Assembly (NCBI GenBank): GCA_013202965.1
Contig: JABMQZ010000137.1
Location: forward strand, 1 to 58,128
Direction: 5' to 3'
DNA length: 58,128 nt
From: Bacteroidota bacterium
GTDB taxonomy: Bacteria; Bacteroidota; Bacteroidia; Bacteroidales; B18-G4
The stretch's first letter is position 1; every line of letters starts with the position of its first letter. The notes beneath the pieces are model-generated. The model was not told the DNA's origin. It ran no database searches and worked only from the letters and a program-made list of their open reading frames with translations. A program made the position numbers and the translations under genes. Below are positions 44,646 to 53,903 of the stretch, in pieces.

Positions 44646-45179
44646 TTACCAGTTCACGACTGCTTTATCAAAAATATCCTGAATCAGCATCTCATTGATC
44701 TGGTCAATGAGCATATCCTGCACTTCACTCAGGTTTTGTGTACTCGAATAATCATCAAAGCGTGAAAATTTGCTTTTAAAATTTTTACTGTTGTCAAGGG
44801 TGTTTACGTAAACCACTTCAACAGTGATGGTCAGACGGTTCTGTGCAGCTGTTTCATTTGCCTGGATGGCTACGGGACTTGTGCGGTAGTTGGTTATTGA
44901 GCCTTCTATTTGTAAATCTCCTCCTTTATTCATGACAATCAGATTTGTCTCATTGGCGAACTTGTCACGAAGGGCATCAGTAAATTTCTGACTCAGTGTT
45001 GGCTCTACTGTCAGTGCATTGTTTGGAAATCGCTGGATAGAAATGGTTTTTGTTTCCGGTGAAATGGAAGCACCGGTGAATGAATATACTCCACAGCCGC
45101 TGATTTGCAGTAGCAGGAGTAGCAATAACAAGGGGCCTGCCTGGTATTTTACAATGTATGTGATCTTACTATTTTTCAC
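44646..45179 (-). CDS. lptE: LPS-assembly lipoprotein LptE
   Basis: Outer-membrane lipoprotein that plugs and helps fold LptD. A hydrophobic N-terminal segment leads to the lipobox ISGCGVYSFTGAS, then SPETKTISIQRFPNNA, LSQKFTDALRDKF and SITNYRTSPVAIQANE, all typical of LptE. At 177 aa it is normal. The GTG start abuts the TAG stop of the sigma-54 activator with no gap, so translation is probably coupled. Its partner LptD is encoded 37 kb away. Confidence 0.92.
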   Translation of the reverse strand: MKNSKITYIVKYQAGPLLLLLLLLQISGCGVYSFTGASISPETKTISIQRFPNNALTVEPTLSQKFTDALRDKFANETNLIVMNKGGDLQIEGSITNYRTSPVAIQANETAAQNRLTITVEVVYVNTLDNSKNFKSKFSRFDDYSSTQNLSEVQDMLIDQINEMLIQDIFDKAVVNW

Positions 45180-46412
45180 CTATTCGATATGAAATTCTTT
45201 TATCTTCCTGTACAGGGTTCTCTCCGATATTCCTAATTCTTTGGCGGCATTCTTGCGTTTGCCATTATGTCTTTTCAAGGCCTTCCTGATCATTTCTATC
45301 TCTTTTTCCTGCAAGGAGAGGGGCTCATCTATCACTTCTGATTCATGTATGGGCTCATCAAAAGACTCAATGCGGGAAGGATGATGGATCTCTACCTTGT
45401 CGCGGATATCATTCAGGCTTTCAAGGTCTGAGTCGAGGCGATCAATAAACAGTGATTCCCTTTTCTGAATTTCCGGCTTAAGCCCGTCTTCTTTCGTAAT
45501 CTCACTGATTACCTTTTTTAGTTCATGGATGTCATTTTTCATGTCGAACAATACCTTATACAACAAATCCCGTTCAGAGAATTCCTTATCCTCGCCCTCC
45601 TTTTTGTATAGTACCGGCAGCTCATTAAACTGCCCGGACGGGAGATACCCCCTGATCGTTGTTGCTGAAATATTCTTGTTTTCCTCTATGATGGAAATCT
45701 GTTCTGTAATGTTCTTCAGCTGACGGATGTTGCCGGGCCACCGGTATTCTTCAAGCAGGCGCCTGGCATCTTCATCCAGTTGTATGACCGGCATGCGGTA
45801 TCTTTCTGCGAAGTCGGAAGCAAACTTCCTGAAAAGCAAATGAATGTCTTCTTTTCTTTGGCGTAGCGAAGGAATGAAAATAGGGACAGTGTTTAAGCGG
45901 TAATACAGATCCTGCCTGAATTTTCCGGTTCGAATGGCTTCCGGGATATTAATATTACTTGCAGCTACGATCCGTACATCTGTTTTAATGACCTTTGAAG
46001 AGCCAACCTTCATAAACTCCCCGCTTTCCAGCACCCTGAGAAGCCTCACCTGGGTAGAGAGCGGTAACTCGGCCACTTCATCGAGAAAGATGCTTCCCCC
46101 GTTCACCACTTCAAAATATCCTTTTCGTGCTTCGTGGGCACCGGTAAAGGAGCCTTTTTCATGCCCGAAAAGTTCGGAATCGATGGTGCCTTCCGGGATT
46201 GCTCCGCAGTTCACTGCAATGTAAGGGCCATGTTTCCTGGAACCCATCTGGTGGATGATCTTAGGGAAAACCTCCTTGCCAACCCCGCTTTCACCGGTAA
46301 TCAGTACCGTGAGATCTGTAGGGGCAACCTGGCTTGCAATGTCGATTGCACGATTCAGTAATGTGGAATTACCGATGATCCCAAAGCGTTGTTTTATTGA
46401 TTGAATTTCCAT
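45180..46412 (-). CDS. Sigma-54-dependent activator (AAA+ and Fis-type HTH, no receiver)
   Basis: Enhancer-binding activator of RpoN-dependent promoters. The AAA+ domain begins almost at once (about residues 8-240) with Walker A GESGVGKE, ELFGHEKGSFTGA (the sigma-54 contact loop, Ser instead of the usual Ala in GAFTGA), Walker B GGSIFLDEV and an R-finger region. A charged linker of about 110 residues follows, then a Fis-type HTH (about 370-408; AAKELGISERTLYRKI). It has no N-terminal sensory or receiver domain, so control may be at expression or by a partner protein. A GTAAC/GTTAC inverted repeat lies about 30 nt upstream of the start. Confidence 0.93.
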   Translation of the reverse strand: MEIQSIKQRFGIIGNSTLLNRAIDIASQVAPTDLTVLITGESGVGKEVFPKIIHQMGSRKHGPYIAVNCGAIPEGTIDSELFGHEKGSFTGAHEARKGYFEVVNGGSIFLDEVAELPLSTQVRLLRVLESGEFMKVGSSKVIKTDVRIVAASNINIPEAIRTGKFRQDLYYRLNTVPIFIPSLRQRKEDIHLLFRKFASDFAERYRMPVIQLDEDARRLLEEYRWPGNIRQLKNITEQISIIEENKNISATTIRGYLPSGQFNELPVLYKKEGEDKEFSERDLLYKVLFDMKNDIHELKKVISEITKEDGLKPEIQKRESLFIDRLDSDLESLNDIRDKVEIHHPSRIESFDEPIHESEVIDEPLSLQEKEIEMIRKALKRHNGKRKNAAKELGISERTLYRKIKEFHIE

Positions 46413-46435
46413 CTCGAATTGCTTTCAGCCTCTGT

Positions 46436-46450
46436 GTAACGCTGTTACTT
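46436..46450. promoter_or_regulatory. GTAAC-GCT-GTTAC inverted repeat upstream of the sigma-54 activator
   Basis: Short perfect 5-bp inverted repeat just before the activator gene, next to a near-consensus TAACTTTA -7 motif on the minus strand. A candidate operator, but short enough to occur by chance. Confidence 0.3.
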
Positions 46451-46572
46451 ATAAAATAATATGTAAAGTTACGGAAATTTACTAAAACCACCAGAAGGCG
46501 GAAGCTAAGCGGTTGAATATCGGGAAACGAATAAGAGATTAAGAATATTGAATTTTCCGATACGCGCTGTTC

Positions 46573-48225
46573 TTATTTTTCCGATTTAGCAACTTCCTTC
46601 TTAATCCGTTGAATATGTCCCCTCCCAAGGGCTTTTACTTCACATCCGAGCTCAAAATATCGTCGGATCTGTTCATCGTTCAGTATGCCGAAACAGTCGA
46701 TAACTGCAATTGGATTTCCTGCCCATGCTACCATTTGCTCAGGATCGAGTTTCAGGTATTGTTCATGAGGGACTGCCAGGATCAAGGCATCCATGCTCTT
46801 CAGGGATGCCTGAAGATCTTTTTCAATCACTAGCTCTTCAAGTCCATCCTGGTTACGGAAAAAACGTTTCCATGAATATTCGGCACTCTCTCCATCCTGT
46901 GTTTCAAATTCATGCCAGTGGTCGACATAAGGGTCGTGTACATGCATGTCGGCACCCATTTCAGTCAGCTTCCTGACGATCATTTCACTTCCGCTGTAAC
47001 GGGTGTCGCCCACGTCCTCCCGGTAGCTGGCACCGCATAGCAGCACCTGCGATCCGGCAATATACCTCGACATGTTTCGAAGTGCATCCCGTGTAAGCGT
47101 GGCCACGTGCAGCGAGCGGGTGTCATTGATATCGATGGCGGTAGGTGTTATCTTGAAAATCCTGTCACCATCATCAAATCCAAGGATATGCTTATATGCC
47201 CAGTAGCCAAGGCCGCCGTCTTTTGGAAGGCAATAACCACCGATTCCGGGGCCGGGAAATATCATGTTGCTATGGGTCGGACGTACCTTAATGGCTTTGA
47301 TCACCTTGATCAGGTCAACACCATTGCGTTCGGCAAAGATGCTCCATTCATTCATGTAAGCCAGGATGGTGGCCCTGTATGAGTTTTCTACGATCTTGGT
47401 AGTCTCAGATTCAATGGGACGATCCATCACCGTGAGGGGGAATTCCTCAGTGTTCAGGATCTCGTGCAGGAACTTTTCTACCCTGTCGCGCGCCTCATCG
47501 TTACATCCTGAGCATACTCTCCAGAAATCACGGATAGAACTTACATATTCCTTACCCGGCATCACACGCTCAAAGCTGTGTGCGAGCAGAGGAGTTTCTT
47601 TCATTCCCCTTTTGGCAAAAGCTTTTTTCATAATTGGCCAGGCGACAAATTCAGTAGTGCCCGGAGCAACTGTTGTTTCGATCAGGGTGAGGGCGCTTGC
47701 CGGGATCTTTTCCCCAATGGTCTCCATTGTGGCTTCCAGTGCAGCCATCTCTACTTCACCGCTGCGCATGTTGCCCAAATCATTTTTGGAATAGTCACAT
47801 TGTACGTCCACCACTACGTAATCCGCAAACTGCAGACAGTTGCTGTCATAAGTAGCCACAAGAGTTTCTGATTGTAAAACACATCTTTCTATGAGTTCTT
47901 CTACTTCAGGGTCTTCGGCCTTAACCGGGGAAACTCCCCTGTTCAGGATGGGTATCTTCCAATAGCTTCGCACACTGGGCCGCTGACAACCGATCACAAA
48001 TTTAGTATTGTTGCCCTGTTCATCTTTGGCGTCGGCTACAATGGCGGCCATCACGGCTCCAACAAAACCAACACCCATGACAACAACAATTTCCTGGCCT
48101 TTTGCTTTCGCTTTTTGCACCAGTTTATCAATTCTTTCAAGTTCCCGGGCATATTCCTCCGGCTGTGGAAGTGCAAATTTTTCACCCATCGGTGTAACGG
48201 AATAAACTACCTCTTTTTCGTTCAT
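46573..48225 (-). CDS. Nucleotide-sugar dehydrogenase (UDP-glucose/GDP-mannose dehydrogenase family)
   Basis: NAD-dependent four-electron oxidation of a nucleotide sugar to the uronic acid, feeding polysaccharide synthesis. The Rossmann region VVVMGVGFVGAVMA lies at about residue 47, with LIETTVAPGTTE in the middle. The catalytic Cys is in GPGIGGYCLPKDGG, with a C-terminal UDP-binding domain containing LLCGASYREDVGDTRYSG. At 550 aa it is longer than the common 430-450 aa enzymes because of an N-terminal extension and insertions. The sugar cannot be read from sequence. It follows pheT by 35 nt on the same strand. Confidence 0.9.
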   Translation of the reverse strand: MNEKEVVYSVTPMGEKFALPQPEEYARELERIDKLVQKAKAKGQEIVVVMGVGFVGAVMAAIVADAKDEQGNNTKFVIGCQRPSVRSYWKIPILNRGVSPVKAEDPEVEELIERCVLQSETLVATYDSNCLQFADYVVVDVQCDYSKNDLGNMRSGEVEMAALEATMETIGEKIPASALTLIETTVAPGTTEFVAWPIMKKAFAKRGMKETPLLAHSFERVMPGKEYVSSIRDFWRVCSGCNDEARDRVEKFLHEILNTEEFPLTVMDRPIESETTKIVENSYRATILAYMNEWSIFAERNGVDLIKVIKAIKVRPTHSNMIFPGPGIGGYCLPKDGGLGYWAYKHILGFDDGDRIFKITPTAIDINDTRSLHVATLTRDALRNMSRYIAGSQVLLCGASYREDVGDTRYSGSEMIVRKLTEMGADMHVHDPYVDHWHEFETQDGESAEYSWKRFFRNQDGLEELVIEKDLQASLKSMDALILAVPHEQYLKLDPEQMVAWAGNPIAVIDCFGILNDEQIRRYFELGCEVKALGRGHIQRIKKEVAKSEK

Positions 48226-48260
48226 CTACTTTTGGTTAAATTATTTTTTATGCAGGATCA

Positions 48261-50720
48261 TTAACGGATTTTAGCATCAATTTGCTTTTCAAATGCGGCA
48301 ATCAACTTTTTCATTGCTTTCTCAATGATTTTGTCGGTGAGGGTCTTCTCCTCATCCCGGAAGATAAAACTTACGGCATATGATTTCTCATCTTTCCCGA
48401 TTTTTTCACCTTCATAAACATCGAACAAGCCAATAGATCTGAGCAGGCTGGTTTCGGTTTTTATGGCAATATCCCTGATCTGTGCAAAACTGATATCTTT
48501 ATTAATAAGCAAGGCCAGATCACGCCTGACTTCAGGATATTTTGGCACAGGAAGGGATGTAATGGTATTTTTACGTAAAATACTTAGCATCATATCCCAG
48601 GAGAAGTCAGCATAGAACACTTCATGCTTGATCTCGAATCCATCTGTAAACGCAGCGTCAAGACTGCCAAAGGATACCAGTGGCTTTCCGTCCAGAAGAT
48701 AGCTCATTCCCTCGGCGAAAATCCCTTTGGTGGCCTCCCCGGTATCCATGCCGGCTGCAGGCATTCCAAGCCTGAGAATGATATTCTCCACAACGGATTT
48801 TAACTGGAAGAAGTCAGAAGGCTGGTTTGCAGTATTCCAGCTTTCCCTGTCCTTCCTGCCGCAGATGAACAGGGCCAGCCGTTTTTCTTCATGATATCCT
48901 GCCAGTAAAGCTGCTGCTTCTTTTGCAGGATTGATGGAATAGATATTTCCAAACTCAAAGAAACGAATATCGGTGATCCTGCGGTTCTGGTTGAAGGCAA
49001 TGTTTTCGAGCCCTCCGAAAAGAAGACTTTGTCTTAAAGCGTTCAGGTCATTGCTAAGCGGGTTTTCCAGAAGAACCGAATGGCTTGCTTCAAAGGCGGA
49101 AAACTTTTCAACATATGCTGATTTCATGAGAGAATTGTTCATGATCTCTGAGAAGCCCATACCGCAAAGCAGCTCAGCAAGGCTGTTTTGCAGTTTATCC
49201 GGATCAGGCCTGGGGTGATGGGCAAGAGATGAACGTATTCCATGAGGGAAAGCAACATTGTTATAACCGTATATCCTGAGGATCTCCTCGATGATATCCA
49301 CTTCGCGACGAACATCATAACGGTAGCTTGGTACCCTGACACTAAAAGCATCACCTTCTTTTTTAATGATCTCAATATCGAGGTCGGCAAAGATATTGTC
49401 GATCAGTTCTTTCCTGATCTCCTGTCCGATGAGGCGATTGATATTGCTGTATTTTACATCTACGTTCCAGCCTTCAACAGGGTGCGGGTAGATGTCTTCA
49501 AAGGCTGATGAAATAGTACCACCTGCCAGTTCTGTAATCAGTAGAGCAGCCCGTTTCATAGCGTAAAGGCATATGTTAATGTCTGAACCACGTTCAAACC
49601 TGAAAGATGCATCGGTGGAGAGGCCATGCAATTTTGCAGTCTTCCTGATGGTAACAGGATCGAAATGTGCACTTTCGAGGAAAAGATTAACAGTTTTGTC
49701 AGTAACGCCTGACTTTTCACCACCAAATACTCCGGCAATACACATACCATCTTCGGCATTACAGATCATCAGGTCGTTGGTGCTGAGTTTTCTTTCAACC
49801 CCATCCAGGGTGAAAAATTTTTCACCTTTATGTGCCTTTCTAACAAGCACTTTACCACCCTTGATGGCTGCAGTATCATAAGCATGCAAAGGTTGTCCTG
49901 TTTCCATCAGCACAAAATTGGTAATATCCACAATGTTATTAATGGGACGTATGCCGATGGCATTGAGCAAATCCTGCATCCATGCAGGTGATTCCTTTAC
50001 TTCGATTCCTGAAATGCTCAGGCCGCTGAACCTTGGACAGGCCTGCAGGTCTTCAATGATGACAGGAAATTCAGCTGCCGGGCTACCAGCTTTAAAGGCA
50101 TCTACGGAAGGGATTTGAAGCTTCTTGCTGCCTTTTCCTTCATGGCAATTAATAACGGCCATAATATCACGTGCAGTGCCGATATGGGAAGTAGCATCAG
50201 TACGGTTGGGAGTAAGTCCGATTTCGAAAACGTAATCTTCCGTGATATTAAAATAGGATTTTGCAGCTGTGCCGGGAACTGCATCTTCTTTCATGACCAT
50301 GATCCCTTCATGTGATGTGCCCAGGCCGATCTCATCTTCTGCGCAAATCATTCCTTCGGATACTTCACCGCGGATATTTGCCATTTTAATCTCAAATGAA
50401 TCTTCAGCTGAATAGAGAAAAGCACCTACGGTAGCAACGATAACTTTCTGTCCGGATGCAACATTGGGTGCCCCGCACACAATGGGAAGCAGCCGGTCTC
50501 CGCCAACATTGACGGTTGTAATGCTTAATTTGTCGGCATTGGGATGTTTTTCGCATGTGATCACTTCTCCAATTACCAATCCTTCAAGGCCGCCTTTCAC
50601 CGACTGGAATTTCTCCATTCCTTCCACCTCGAGGCCACTGTTGGTCAGCAGTATGCTCAGTTCTTCCGCTCCCATATCGAAATCAAGATACCTCTTCAGC
50701 CAGTTGTAGGATATTTTCAT
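48261..50720 (-). CDS. pheT: Phenylalanyl-tRNA synthetase beta subunit
   Basis: Beta subunit of the (alpha-beta)2 PheRS. The N-terminal tRNA-binding EMAP-like domain (about 40-155; VITCEKHPNADKLSITTVNVG), B3/4 editing domain (about 215-390), B5 domain (about 405-480; SYRYDVRREVDIIEEILRIYGY), catalytic-like core and C-terminal anticodon-binding FDX-ACB domain (about 725-818; KYPEVRRDLALLI) are all present. The 819 aa length is typical. The alpha subunit gene pheS is not in the window, so the two are unlinked here. Confidence 0.98.
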   Translation of the reverse strand: MKISYNWLKRYLDFDMGAEELSILLTNSGLEVEGMEKFQSVKGGLEGLVIGEVITCEKHPNADKLSITTVNVGGDRLLPIVCGAPNVASGQKVIVATVGAFLYSAEDSFEIKMANIRGEVSEGMICAEDEIGLGTSHEGIMVMKEDAVPGTAAKSYFNITEDYVFEIGLTPNRTDATSHIGTARDIMAVINCHEGKGSKKLQIPSVDAFKAGSPAAEFPVIIEDLQACPRFSGLSISGIEVKESPAWMQDLLNAIGIRPINNIVDITNFVLMETGQPLHAYDTAAIKGGKVLVRKAHKGEKFFTLDGVERKLSTNDLMICNAEDGMCIAGVFGGEKSGVTDKTVNLFLESAHFDPVTIRKTAKLHGLSTDASFRFERGSDINICLYAMKRAALLITELAGGTISSAFEDIYPHPVEGWNVDVKYSNINRLIGQEIRKELIDNIFADLDIEIIKKEGDAFSVRVPSYRYDVRREVDIIEEILRIYGYNNVAFPHGIRSSLAHHPRPDPDKLQNSLAELLCGMGFSEIMNNSLMKSAYVEKFSAFEASHSVLLENPLSNDLNALRQSLLFGGLENIAFNQNRRITDIRFFEFGNIYSINPAKEAAALLAGYHEEKRLALFICGRKDRESWNTANQPSDFFQLKSVVENIILRLGMPAAGMDTGEATKGIFAEGMSYLLDGKPLVSFGSLDAAFTDGFEIKHEVFYADFSWDMMLSILRKNTITSLPVPKYPEVRRDLALLINKDISFAQIRDIAIKTETSLLRSIGLFDVYEGEKIGKDEKSYAVSFIFRDEEKTLTDKIIEKAMKKLIAAFEKQIDAKIR

Positions 50721-50838
50721 TTGTATAAAAGTTTTACACGGGATTTCCCGATGATTCTGTTATTCTGAATATGATCTTCCCGCAAAAAGAAATTTACATT
50801 TGTTTATAGGGCGGTAAAGGTAGTGAATTTCCATTTTT

Positions 50839-52950
50839 CTAACCTATAGAGCCCCAATCGGGCTGATTTTTATTTATCAGTCTCAAAGTCTGATTTAAAT
50901 TTTTGTTTTCTGGCAGCTCTAGTCCGGGATCGTCTTTCAGGATATCTGTGGCCAGGTCCCTTGCATATTTGAGGATCTTTTCATCCCTGAGCAGGTTGGC
51001 GATTTTCAAGTCCAGGATACCACTTTGTTGCGTACCTGCCAAATCGCCCGGCCCACGGAGTCTGAGATCAGTTTCTGCGATCATAAATCCATCGGTGGTG
51101 TCAAGCATGGTTTTCAGCCGTACACGTGCTTCTTCACTTAGCTTATTTCCCGACATAAGGATACAATACGACTGATCGCTGGCCCTCCCAACACGTCCCC
51201 GGAGCTGATGCAGTTGCGATAAGCCAAATCTTTCTGCATTTTCAATCACCATTACACTGGCATTGGGGATGTCGACCCCAACCTCAATTACCGTGGTGGC
51301 AACCATAATCTGGGTTTCACCTTTAATGAAACGCTGCATCTCAAATTCCTTGACCTCCTGTTTCAGCTTTCCATGTACCATGCTGATTGCGTATTGGGGT
51401 AAAGGGAAAGCACGGGTGATGCTTTCAAACCCATCCATAAGATCTTTAAGGTCCAGCTTTTCAGATTCGTGGATCAGGGGATACACAATATAGATCTGCC
51501 TCCCCAGTTTGATTTGCTCTTCCATAAAGCCAAACAGGCGCAGACGCCTGGATTCAAAAAAGTGAAATGTTTTTACAGGCTTGCGACCGGGTGGCAATTC
51601 ATCAATAACGGAAAAGTCGAGGTCACCATACAAGGTCATGGCCAGAGTTCTGGGTATAGGCGTGGCTGTCATGACAAGGATATGAGGCGGTATAATATTT
51701 TTATAATACAGCCTGGCACGTTGAGCAACACCAAAGCGATGTTGTTCATCAATGACTACAAGTCCGAGATTTTTAAACTTCACATTTTCTTCGAGAAGGG
51801 CATGGGTGCCAACCAGCAGTTGCAGTTTCCCGCTTTCCAGCTCTTCATGGATATCTTTCCTTTTTGCAGCTTTAGTTGAACCTGTGAGCAAATCCACCCT
51901 GACTCCCATTGGTTCTGTCATCCTGCTAATCGTTGTGAAATGCTGCCTGGCCAGGATTTCGGTAGGTGCCATCATGCAGGCCTGAAAATCATTGTCCAGC
52001 GCAATAAGCATCGACATCAGTGCCACCAGGGTTTTTCCGCTGCCGACATCACCCTGTAGCAGGCGGTTCATTTGCCGTCTTGAGCCAAGGTCTGTCCGGA
52101 TTTCCCGTATTACCTTTTTTTGCGCTTCTGTAAGCTCAAAACTAAGGTGTTGTTTGTAAAACTCATTTACATATGGTCCGACTTTCTCAAAAACATGTCC
52201 CTGCACTTCCGCTATTCTCCCAAGGCGTTGCTTCAACAAGCGCAACTGAATAAAAAACAATTCTTCAAATTTGAGTCTGGCCTGTGCTCTTCTGAGCAGT
52301 TCATTATTTTTTGGGAAATGAATGTTCTGAAATGCTTCCTCACGGCTTATCAATCCGAGTTTGTCAATGATCCATGGAGAAAGTGTTTCAGGGATGTTTT
52401 TACTGGCTTTTAGCAACAAGGCCGTCATCAGCTTGCTGATATTTCTGCTGGAAAGGCCACGGGAACGAAGGTTTTCCGTACAGCTGTAATGTCCCTGAAG
52501 TGTCATGCCCAGGGCCTGAACATCTTTATCCGGAACATCCACCTCAGGATGTGCAATATTGTATTTGTTATTAAATATTGCTGGTTTGCCAAACACAATA
52601 TATTCCACATCAGGTTTAAATTTCCCTTCCAGCCATTTAAAGCCCTTGAACCACACCAGTTCAATGGAACCGCTTTCATCGCTGAAGATGGCGGTGAGTC
52701 GCTTTGCACGGGGCTTTCCCACAACTTTTAGCTTGCTGATGCACCCCTTTAATTGTACATAGCTCAACTCAGGGTTAATATCGGCGACCCTGTGGATCTT
52801 GCTTTTATCGATATAACGGAAGGGAAAATAATGCAGCAGGTCGTTGAATGTAAAGACATTGATTTCGGACTTCAGCAATGCGGCCCTTTTAGGCCCGACG
52901 CCTTTTAAATATTCAATTGGTGTATCAAGAAACCCGCTTGGCATGATCAC
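50839..52950 (-). CDS. recG: ATP-dependent DNA helicase RecG
   Basis: Branch-migrating helicase that remodels stalled forks and Holliday junctions. The N-terminal wedge/OB region (about 1-230) has LLHYFPFRYIDKSKI. The helicase core has Walker A LLQGDVGSGKTLVALM, VIDEQHRFGVAQR (DEQH), TATPIPRTLAMTLYGDLD, and the motif VI region QLRGRVGRASDQSYC. At 703 aa it is normal. Met3 (52944) is an equally possible start. A TAACTTTG motif lies 13 nt upstream, between the gene and the gld terminator. Confidence 0.97.
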   Translation of the reverse strand: MIMPSGFLDTPIEYLKGVGPKRAALLKSEINVFTFNDLLHYFPFRYIDKSKIHRVADINPELSYVQLKGCISKLKVVGKPRAKRLTAIFSDESGSIELVWFKGFKWLEGKFKPDVEYIVFGKPAIFNNKYNIAHPEVDVPDKDVQALGMTLQGHYSCTENLRSRGLSSRNISKLMTALLLKASKNIPETLSPWIIDKLGLISREEAFQNIHFPKNNELLRRAQARLKFEELFFIQLRLLKQRLGRIAEVQGHVFEKVGPYVNEFYKQHLSFELTEAQKKVIREIRTDLGSRRQMNRLLQGDVGSGKTLVALMSMLIALDNDFQACMMAPTEILARQHFTTISRMTEPMGVRVDLLTGSTKAAKRKDIHEELESGKLQLLVGTHALLEENVKFKNLGLVVIDEQHRFGVAQRARLYYKNIIPPHILVMTATPIPRTLAMTLYGDLDFSVIDELPPGRKPVKTFHFFESRRLRLFGFMEEQIKLGRQIYIVYPLIHESEKLDLKDLMDGFESITRAFPLPQYAISMVHGKLKQEVKEFEMQRFIKGETQIMVATTVIEVGVDIPNASVMVIENAERFGLSQLHQLRGRVGRASDQSYCILMSGNKLSEEARVRLKTMLDTTDGFMIAETDLRLRGPGDLAGTQQSGILDLKIANLLRDEKILKYARDLATDILKDDPGLELPENKNLNQTLRLINKNQPDWGSIG

Positions 52951-52963
52951 ATAAAATTGTAAA

Positions 52964-52971
52964 CAAAGTTA
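52964..52971 (-). promoter_or_regulatory. -7 promoter motif for recG
   Basis: TAACTTTG on the minus strand fits TAnnTTTG and ends 13 nt before the recG start, just after the gldN terminator. Confidence 0.5.
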
Positions 52972-52975
52972 AAGA

Positions 52976-53010
52976 TAAAAAAAAAGCTCTCCGGAGTTTC
53001 GGAGAGCTTC
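52976..53010 (-). terminator. Rho-independent terminator of gldKLMN
   Basis: The hairpin AGCTCTCCG / CGGAGAGCT (9 bp, 6-nt loop) is followed on the minus strand by about ten T residues, 18 nt beyond the gldN stop codon. Confidence 0.92.
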
Positions 53011-53028
53011 TTCTTAATTCTTTTTCAT

Positions 53029-53883
53029 TTAGAATTCCCAGAGGTCATGTTCAAATTCAAATAATTCGTTCTTGATCCTTTCAGATTCATATAAAGCATC
53101 CAGACCGGTTGCATACTCTAAGATCCTTCTGTCAAAGACATTGGATTCTTTATAGATGTAACTGTTAAACATCCTTTTCCAGAAAGCATCGTCATAGGTC
53201 AGACGCATGGCGTCGTTATGGCGGTTATAGATGAGTGCTTCGGAAAAAATAGGACGTGCCTCCGGAAAGTAAATCCAGAACAATGGTTCTGTAACCTCAT
53301 CACCGTCCCTTTCTTTGATCATAACAGGGCAAATGCCAATGATCCTGACCATCATCTGTGAACGCTGCTTATCAAAGTACCAGTCTTCTTTTACCCTGAG
53401 ACGCTTCACCCTTGTCGGGTCAAACTCAGTATAGATCACAGTATCAAATTCTTCATAAGGGGGATATGGCCTAGATAGTACCTGGTGACTGGTATCTACC
53501 TGTCGGGCAATTACTTCCTGATAGGTAAGAGGAACCAGAAACTCATCAGTTGCAGAGATGTCATATGCAGTCATGGAGCCTTCTTTAAGGCCATCCATGA
53601 GGATCTGCATGAAACTTCTCCAGTGGTTATGTGGCTCAATGGGATAATAGAAATATTGATTGATCTTTTCACGAAAATCAATTTCACGCCATAAGCGTTT
53701 TTCCCACATAACATCTGCTTTCCTGAGTGGAGGATATGGAACGGGTTTCATATTGATGAAACCACTTCCATCCTCAAACAATCCGTCTGTAGGAGGGCTG
53801 TCAAGGATCTGAGCGTACGAAGATGTATTGCTTAGTCCTGTCAGCAAGGCCACAACTCCAAGGATGATGATTAGCTTTTTCAT
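53029..53883 (-). CDS. gldN: Gliding motility / T9SS protein GldN (PorN)
   Basis: Periplasmic ring component that associates with GldK at the outer membrane in the type IX secretion system. A signal peptide (residues 1-24, ending SSYAQ) is followed by the family hallmark RKADVMWEKRLWREIDFREKINQYFYYP, and then DGLKEGSMTAYD. The C-terminal PVMIKERDGDE, WIYFPEAR and VFDRRILEYATGLDA segments match GldN/PorN. At 284 aa it is normal. Last gene of the gldKLMN operon, 20 nt after gldM and closed by a terminator. Confidence 0.97.
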   Translation of the reverse strand: MKKLIIILGVVALLTGLSNTSSYAQILDSPPTDGLFEDGSGFINMKPVPYPPLRKADVMWEKRLWREIDFREKINQYFYYPIEPHNHWRSFMQILMDGLKEGSMTAYDISATDEFLVPLTYQEVIARQVDTSHQVLSRPYPPYEEFDTVIYTEFDPTRVKRLRVKEDWYFDKQRSQMMVRIIGICPVMIKERDGDEVTEPLFWIYFPEARPIFSEALIYNRHNDAMRLTYDDAFWKRMFNSYIYKESNVFDRRILEYATGLDALYESERIKNELFEFEHDLWEF

Positions 53884-53903
53884 TGTACTAGTATTACAAG
53901 TTT

